DNA from: Nocardioides panacis
GTDB taxonomy: Bacteria; Actinomycetota; Actinomycetes; Propionibacteriales; Nocardioidaceae
Length of the DNA: 64,000 nt
NCBI RefSeq assembly: GCF_019039255.1
Contig: NZ_CP077062.1
Coordinates: 2,046,001-2,110,000, forward strand
Direction: 5' to 3'
Shown: positions 59,376 through 64,000 of the stretch, piece after piece
Layout: each line of letters begins with the position of its first letter
Position numbering within the stretch: position 1 is the first letter of the stretch
The notes under the pieces: generated by a model
The model's database searches: none
What the model was told of the DNA's origin: nothing
The model's input: the letters and a program-made list of their open reading frames with translations, nothing else
Made by a program: the position numbers and the translations under genes

Positions 59376-60139
59376 CTACGCAGACGTCCGATGGCCGGCC
59401 CCGGAACAGATTCGCCCGTGCAGGTCACCAGGGGGCTTGTCGGCCGCCATGTCGTCGGCGACGCACCAGAATTCATCCGCCCAGTCGCCAGAGTGCTGCA
59501 TCCCGCGCAGCACGGGCCAGCGTCGGCTGTGACTCATGGCGGCGACAGCCCTCCGCTTCGCGGCATGGTCACCAGAGGCATGTGCGGCGCCGTACTGGTC
59601 GATCCAGGCGCACCCCACGCTCCCGGTGACGCGCGCGGCGACATGGTAGGGCTGCTGGTACGGCGGGACCGCGATCGTGGTGGCGTCGAACCCGTCCGGG
59701 GTCTCGACGCCGGTCAGCAACAGAGTCACGGTCGCCGCAACCTGAGGGGGACGCACGACGTCCGCCGGCAGCCTCGCGTCGAACTCGCCGGTGTGGACCT
59801 GGCGCAAACGGTCGAGCAGCCCGACGAACGCTGCACGCTCCATGCCCTCCCCCGAACCTCGAGGAAGGTCTCCCCGTGGACGGGCCCTAGCACCGTGTGA
59901 TCGCGGCGGTGGTAGGCCCACATCTCGGCGGGCTCGCCGAGCAGCGTGACCGGGCCCGGCGGGCTGATGTGCCGACGGCTGGCCAGGTACTCCTCGAACC
60001 AGCAGTCCGGCCGCCAGTTGACGCGCAGCTCCCAGTCGTCCTTGGCATAGCGGATCTTGCCGTTCGTGGGATCGCCGTCGACGGTGGTGACGCTCCAGCC
60101 GGCAGCATCGAGGATGACGTACGGGCTCGGGTCGCTCAT
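59376..60139 (-). CDS. hypothetical protein, interrupted by a one-base deletion
   Basis: GGAGGACCG precedes ATG 60139. The first part, MSDPSPYVILDAAGWSVTTV, KDDWELRVNWRPDCWFEEYL, GPVTLLGEPAEMWAYHRRDH and TFLEVRG, shifts frame within the five-C run (plus strand 59849-59853). Adding one base restores GMERAAFVGLLDRLRQVHTG, VAATVTLLLTGVETPDGFDA, WADEFWCVADDMAADKPPG to 59376, a 254-residue protein. No family was recognised; the content is Trp- and Asp-rich and probably cytosolic. Confidence 0.6.
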
Positions 60140-60252
60140 CGGTCCTCCGTCGCCTCGCAGTGGGCTTCCCACAGTACGGAACGCCGAACGCACAGCCAAC
60201 GAGGCACGTTCTCGCAGATCCGCCCGGCAGAGCCGCGCCGGCGGACGGACCA

Positions 60253-61074
60253 CTACCGGTCGGAACGCTTGACCTCGGTCCCCAGCACCCCCTGGGCTGC
60301 CGCGGACCCGCTACGGCCCCCGCCGTACCCGCGGAGCACGAACGCGACGCCGACCGCGATCACTGCGCCGGTCAGCGGCCCCGCGATGTAGACCCAGAAG
60401 TCCGAGAAGTCGGCTCCGATCAGGTCAGGACCGAACGTGCGGGCGGGGTTCATCGACGCACCCGAGATCGGGCTCCCCCACAGGCCGGCCAGCGCGATGT
60501 AGGAACCCACACCCAGCGCACCGATCACACCGACGTTCTGCGCACCCGAGGCCGTCCCCAAGATGACACTCACCAGTCCCAGGGTGAGGACCGCTTCCAT
60601 CAGGAACGCGTCGAAGGAGGAGTACCCGGAAGCTGGATAGTTGGATCCGGTCGTCGCGGATATGCCGATGACCGCTTGCAGGAACCAGGCCGCCACCGCT
60701 GCTCCGGCGAGCTGGGCCAGGACGTAGCCGGGCACCCGCCTCCACGGGAAGTCTCCTCGCAGCGAGAACGCCACACTCACCGCCGGATTGAGATGGGCGC
60801 CTGACACCTTGCCCATGAACAGGATGACCGACAGCACCATCAACGCCGGCGCCACCACGGCCGCAGTCCGACTGATCGTGTTCGGGAAGGCCTGACCCAT
60901 CATGCCGCCACCGGCGGCGACGAGAACCAGGAAGAAGGTCCCCAACAGCTCGGAGAACAACCGCCGCCACTCCTGGCTCGGATCCTGGAAGTCGGCCATC
61001 GGCTGGACGACTTCCACCTCGAACCATCGCTCGAAACGGCCGCCGACTCTGCCAGCATCTTGTTCCTGAGACAT
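60253..61074 (-). CDS. MIP-family aquaporin
   Basis: The 273-residue protein (ATG 61074; GTG 61080 possible) has six hydrophobic segments and both NPA boxes: SGAHLNPAVSVAFSLRG and SGASMNPARTFGPDLIG. The N-terminal 40 residues are hydrophilic, ending FQDPSQEWRRLFSELLGTFF. NPA-R with a second-box arginine is typical of water-selective or glycerol channels; the filter is not resolved. The DUF2252 gene lies upstream in the same direction. Confidence 0.95.
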   Translation of the reverse strand: MSQEQDAGRVGGRFERWFEVEVVQPMADFQDPSQEWRRLFSELLGTFFLVLVAAGGGMMGQAFPNTISRTAAVVAPALMVLSVILFMGKVSGAHLNPAVSVAFSLRGDFPWRRVPGYVLAQLAGAAVAAWFLQAVIGISATTGSNYPASGYSSFDAFLMEAVLTLGLVSVILGTASGAQNVGVIGALGVGSYIALAGLWGSPISGASMNPARTFGPDLIGADFSDFWVYIAGPLTGAVIAVGVAFVLRGYGGGRSGSAAAQGVLGTEVKRSDR

Positions 61075-61215
61075 CGCCACTCACACCCCAACAGCAGGGA
61101 CTTCAGCACGGAACCATCGCGAAACTAGGACGGGCACCCGGCCGGCGACACCACCCGGCAGGGATGAGTTCGACGACCAGCGCACAGGTGTCGCGGGCGT
61201 AGGCGAGCCAGCGGC

Positions 61216-62679
61216 TCAGATGTTGCGCTCGGCCGTCAACCGTCCAGACTCGACGGCCTCCAGGAGCGCCGCGTGGTCGCGTTCGTTCTGGTCCGCGTAT
61301 GCGGACGCGAACCGTGTGACCGCCTTGTCGAAGATGTTCGAGCTGCCCAGGTAGGCGGCGATCGCGATCCGGTCCCCCGAGCGTGCGTGCGCCCTGGCCA
61401 GGGTCCACCCGCACATCTCGCCGTACAGCTGCAGTCCGGGCGGGCCCAGACTCTCGATGGGGACGGAGTACTTCCAGTCACGCAGCTGGCGGACGTAGAA
61501 GTCACGCGGTTGGCCGTCCAAGCCGACCTCGGTGTGCTGCCATCCCAGGAAGATGTCGCTCGTGGCCTGCATCAGCCGCTGACCGGCGACGACCCGCTGC
61601 CCCTGGTCGGTGTACTCGCTGGCTCCCACGAAGCGGCTGAGCACCGACTCTTCGGCCTCCTTGACCTGGAGGAAGAGTGAGTCGGAGGTGTCTTTCCCCA
61701 GGAGCAGGATGATCCAGCAGCGGGTCCCGACGCTGCCCACGCCGACGACCTTCCTGGCCATGTCGGCGAACGCGTACGTCTCCAGCAGGAACCGCCGATC
61801 GGTCTCCAGCGTGCGCCGGTACTGCGTGAGCAGTCCCCGTACCTGTGCCTCGAACGCCGCGTAGTCCGTCGTCGATGGCAGGAGATCGTCGAGGGGCACC
61901 AGCAGGGGCGGGTCCGAGATGATCCTCGGGCGGCCGTGGACGACCCGGGTCAGCTTCGCCACCTCCTGCATGCTGTCCCTGGTCTGCGCCTTGGCGATGC
62001 CCTTGTCCACGAACTTGCGTTGTCGCTTCCTCAGCTGCGAGTCGAACTCCCGTCGTAGGTCGTCCATGTCTGCCCGCGCGTACCAGACGTCCAGATTGCT
62101 CATCCCGGAGAAGTCCCGCATCGCGGAGCGGTACCGCGCCACCGCCGCCTTGACGATGCGATGGCGATGCTTGTGAGAGAACCCGTTGTCGCGTGCGGCG
62201 ATCTCGAGGCTGGTCGCGAGCCGCTTCACATCCCATTCCCACGGCCCAGGCAGCGTCTCGTCGAAGTCGTTGACGTCGAAGACCAGCCGGCGCTCCGCGG
62301 AACCGAAGATCCCGAAGTTGGACAGGTGCGCGTCTCCGCACGCCTGAACGCCAAGTCCCGAAACGGGTGTCGTGGCGAGGTCGCTGGCCATGGGCAGCGC
62401 CGCCCCCCGGAAGAACGTGAACGGCGACACCATCATGCGACCTCGCCGCACCGGCACCAGCTCCGGGACCCGGGAAGCCGCCTGCTCCTCCAGCAGACCG
62501 ATCGGATCGGCCCGGTCCCGCCCCGGATCGAACACTGCATGACTCTCCCGGGGCGCCCTGTCCCGCGCAGACCTGCCCAGGGCTGCTCGCTGCGCCGGCG
62601 TCAGCTCCGCCAACGAGGTGCTCAGCCGGTAGCGCAAGCTCTGCAGAGGCTTGTGCGCCTCGGTCGCCGTGCTCATCAT
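61216..62679 (-). CDS. DUF2252 family protein
   Basis: The 487-residue protein matches DUF2252: RDRAPRESHAVFDPGRDRADPI, FTFFRGAALPMASDLATTPV, QACGDAHLSNFGIFGSAERR, FDVNDFDETLPGPWEWDVKR, GVGSVGTRCWIILLLGKD and LAYQDQ-like ADQNERDHAALLEAV. The GDAHxxNFG, DxNDFDE and D-x-K-R motifs resemble kinase-like folds, and the family is thought to be kinase-related though untested. Starts ATG 62679. Confidence 0.93.
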   Translation of the reverse strand: MMSTATEAHKPLQSLRYRLSTSLAELTPAQRAALGRSARDRAPRESHAVFDPGRDRADPIGLLEEQAASRVPELVPVRRGRMMVSPFTFFRGAALPMASDLATTPVSGLGVQACGDAHLSNFGIFGSAERRLVFDVNDFDETLPGPWEWDVKRLATSLEIAARDNGFSHKHRHRIVKAAVARYRSAMRDFSGMSNLDVWYARADMDDLRREFDSQLRKRQRKFVDKGIAKAQTRDSMQEVAKLTRVVHGRPRIISDPPLLVPLDDLLPSTTDYAAFEAQVRGLLTQYRRTLETDRRFLLETYAFADMARKVVGVGSVGTRCWIILLLGKDTSDSLFLQVKEAEESVLSRFVGASEYTDQGQRVVAGQRLMQATSDIFLGWQHTEVGLDGQPRDFYVRQLRDWKYSVPIESLGPPGLQLYGEMCGWTLARAHARSGDRIAIAAYLGSSNIFDKAVTRFASAYADQNERDHAALLEAVESGRLTAERNI

Positions 62680-63028
62680 CGGATCCTTCCCAGTGCACTG
62701 GGGTCGGCGCGTGCTCAGATCCCGAGATCGTTTCGGCGCTCCCGTCTCGGGGGATCACCCAGCACGGACGAAGCTCCGTTAGTGAGTCGGTCGGCGGGGC
62801 CTCCCACCAGCGCGACGCCCCGGTCGTCCTTGGACGAGCACGACTGGATTGGTGCGCGCGGACGCTGCCCGTCGACCAGCCGCGGTCACAGCCGCCAGGT
62901 GCCGGTGCACAGGTCGCACCGGTACTCCCCGATGCTGACTTCCGCCAGGTGCGCGTGCCTCCAGATTCTCCGACCGCTCCAGGCGTCGTCCCGCGAGCGC
63001 TTCGGTCCGGTCAGTTCAGCGGTGGTTG
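62680..63028. other. intergenic region, possible zinc-ribbon fragment
   Basis: On the minus strand near 62886-62985 the frame reads HLAEVSIGEYRCDLCTGTWRL then stop, a short CxxC-like ending without an apparent start codon. No other gene is seen in the 349 bases. Confidence 0.3.
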
Positions 63029-64000
63029 TCAGGTGCCGGACACCGCACGCAGTGCCGGTGCTACCGGTGCTGCCGGGCCTGGGCGGACGTCGTCGGCGCG
63101 GGTGATCAGGGCGTGCGCCTGGTGTCGTGCCAGCCAGCCGAGGAGCTGGTCGGCGGGCATCGGGCGGGCCAGCCCGTAGCCCTGGTACAGGTCGCAGCCC
63201 ATCTCGGTGACCAGCGACTTGGCGAGGTCGTTCTCGACACCCTCGGCAACGACCCGAAGGCCGAGGTCGTGGGCGAGGTTGACGGTCGCGCGCACGATGG
63301 TCGAGTCCGCGGCGTCCTTCTCGACCCGGAACACGAATGACTGGTCGATCTTGACCTCGTGGACCGGGAGCCGGTCCAGGTAGGCCAGGGAGGAGTGCCC
63401 GGTGCCGAAGTCGTCGACCGAGAGCCGCACCCCACGAGCCTCCAGCGCGCACAGCACGACGAGACTCCGGTCGAAGTCACGCATCGCGTCGCTCTCGGTG
63501 ATCTCGATGACCAGGGCTCCCGGTGCGGTGCCCGTGGCGGACAGCTCGGCGTCGACGACCTCGACCAGGGCGAGGTCGGCGATGTCGGCAGGAGTGACGT
63601 TCACCGAGACATCGAGGTCGTGGCCTGCCGCGGCCCAGCGGGCGCGGTCGCGCAGGGCCTGTCCCAGGATGCTGTCGGTGAGTGAGCGGAGCAGGCCCGT
63701 GCGGTGTGCGACGGCGATGATCTCCGGTGGCGGCACGTACCCGAACTGGGGGTGGTCCCAGCGCAGCAGAGCCTCGAAGCCGGTGACCTGGCCGGTCCCG
63801 GTGGCCGCCTGGGGTTGGTACCAGAGCTCCAGCGTCCTCTCGCGGACCGCCACCTTGAGGTCGGCGGCGAGCGCGAGGCGTCGGGCGGTGGAGTGGCCGT
63901 CCTCGACCCGGTAGGCCTGGACGCCGCAGCGGGACGCCTTGGCGGCGTACATGGCGACGTCGGCCTGGGCGAGCACGTCCTCGCTCGAGCGCGAGGTGCC
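63029..64000 (-). CDS. GGDEF-EAL protein (5' end outside window)
   Basis: The frame is open to the right edge, so only the C-terminal 323 residues are seen. It begins in the last helix of a GGDEF domain (QADVAMYAAKASRCGVQAYR) and continues through a full EAL domain: GFEALLRWDHPQFG, SVNVTPADIADLAL, VIEITESDAM, VDDFGTGHSSLAYL, VKIDQSFVF and VAEGVEN, then GYGLARPMPADQLL. All metal and c-di-GMP residues of the EAL site look intact, so phosphodiesterase activity is likely. The upstream part is not visible. Confidence 0.93.
   Translation of the reverse strand, partial: GTSRSSEDVLAQADVAMYAAKASRCGVQAYRVEDGHSTARRLALAADLKVAVRERTLELWYQPQAATGTGQVTGFEALLRWDHPQFGYVPPPEIIAVAHRTGLLRSLTDSILGQALRDRARWAAAGHDLDVSVNVTPADIADLALVEVVDAELSATGTAPGALVIEITESDAMRDFDRSLVVLCALEARGVRLSVDDFGTGHSSLAYLDRLPVHEVKIDQSFVFRVEKDAADSTIVRATVNLAHDLGLRVVAEGVENDLAKSLVTEMGCDLYQGYGLARPMPADQLLGWLARHQAHALITRADDVRPGPAAPVAPALRAVSGT

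Noticed and set aside
56595-59900. 1101-residue open frame on the plus strand
   Set aside because: Antisense to the beta-propeller protein and neighbours; Arg/Gly/Val-rich composition with no domain, a GC shadow.

Overview
The window is high-GC DNA with dense short-gap gene packing, GTG starts, GTGA/ATGA gene overlaps and actinobacterial families (TIGR02569-like phosphotransferase, ECF41 sigma factor, ANTAR regulators, DUF2252, DUF6325, excalibur-tailed nuclease). An actinomycete chromosome, probably Nocardioidaceae (Nocardioides-like), is the best inference; no 16S rRNA or marker operon is present to prove it. Most long open frames antisense to these genes are GC-driven shadows.

Layout. 1-8.7 kb: a leftward run of unrelated housekeeping or accessory genes (phosphotransferase-like, GNAT, pterin dehydratase/VOC fusion, lipoprotein phosphoesterase, SpoIIE-type phosphatase, serine beta-lactamase-like esterase, DUF480-methyltransferase fusion, secreted beta-helix protein). 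8.8-18.3 kb: a CPA1 antiporter, an SDR/QueA-like pair behind a SoxR-like operator, then a redox block of a ferredoxin-FAD reductase fusion, its cytochrome P450 and a pyruvate-oxidase-like TPP enzyme. 18.5-26.3 kb: secreted protein, HPr-kinase-like P-loop protein, DUF6325 pair, lipase, glutaminase, secreted HNH nuclease, kinase-like protein and metallophosphoesterase. 26.6-27.8 kb: tRNA-Gly(UCC) beside two gene remnants meeting head to head. 27.8-34.5 kb: winged-helix protein, ECF41 sigma factor with its carboxymuconolactone decarboxylase partner and a near-consensus ECF41 promoter, LLM oxidoreductase and membrane proteins. 35.3-43.1 kb: a signalling cluster of three ANTAR proteins, SDR, monooxygenase-like protein, two paralogous membrane/soluble proteins and a GGDEF-EAL enzyme. 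43.2-49.6 kb: TetR with a divergent F420/NADP reductase-like gene, a decayed MEDS-LuxR regulator, an orphan SNF2-type helicase and a second SpoIIE phosphatase with GAF domains. 50-64 kb: MFS exporters, one IS30 element, small enzymes, ArsR/MFS divergent pair, an extracellular BNR-type protein, aquaporin, DUF2252 protein and the C-terminal part of another GGDEF-EAL protein.

Two themes stand out. First, five otherwise intact genes are each broken by a single-base indel, four of them in G/C homopolymers, which suggests sequence error, while at least five other loci (about 1.0, 23.1, 27.3, 33.6 and 45 kb) are real gene remnants. Second, the gene content is rich in environmental signalling (ANTAR, SpoIIE phosphatases, c-di-GMP, ECF41). 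No phage, CRISPR or canonical defence island is visible, and no clearly new multi-gene system was identified; the strongest leads are the HprK-like protein with a following micro-ORF, the ECF41 promoter, and the deletion/inversion scars.
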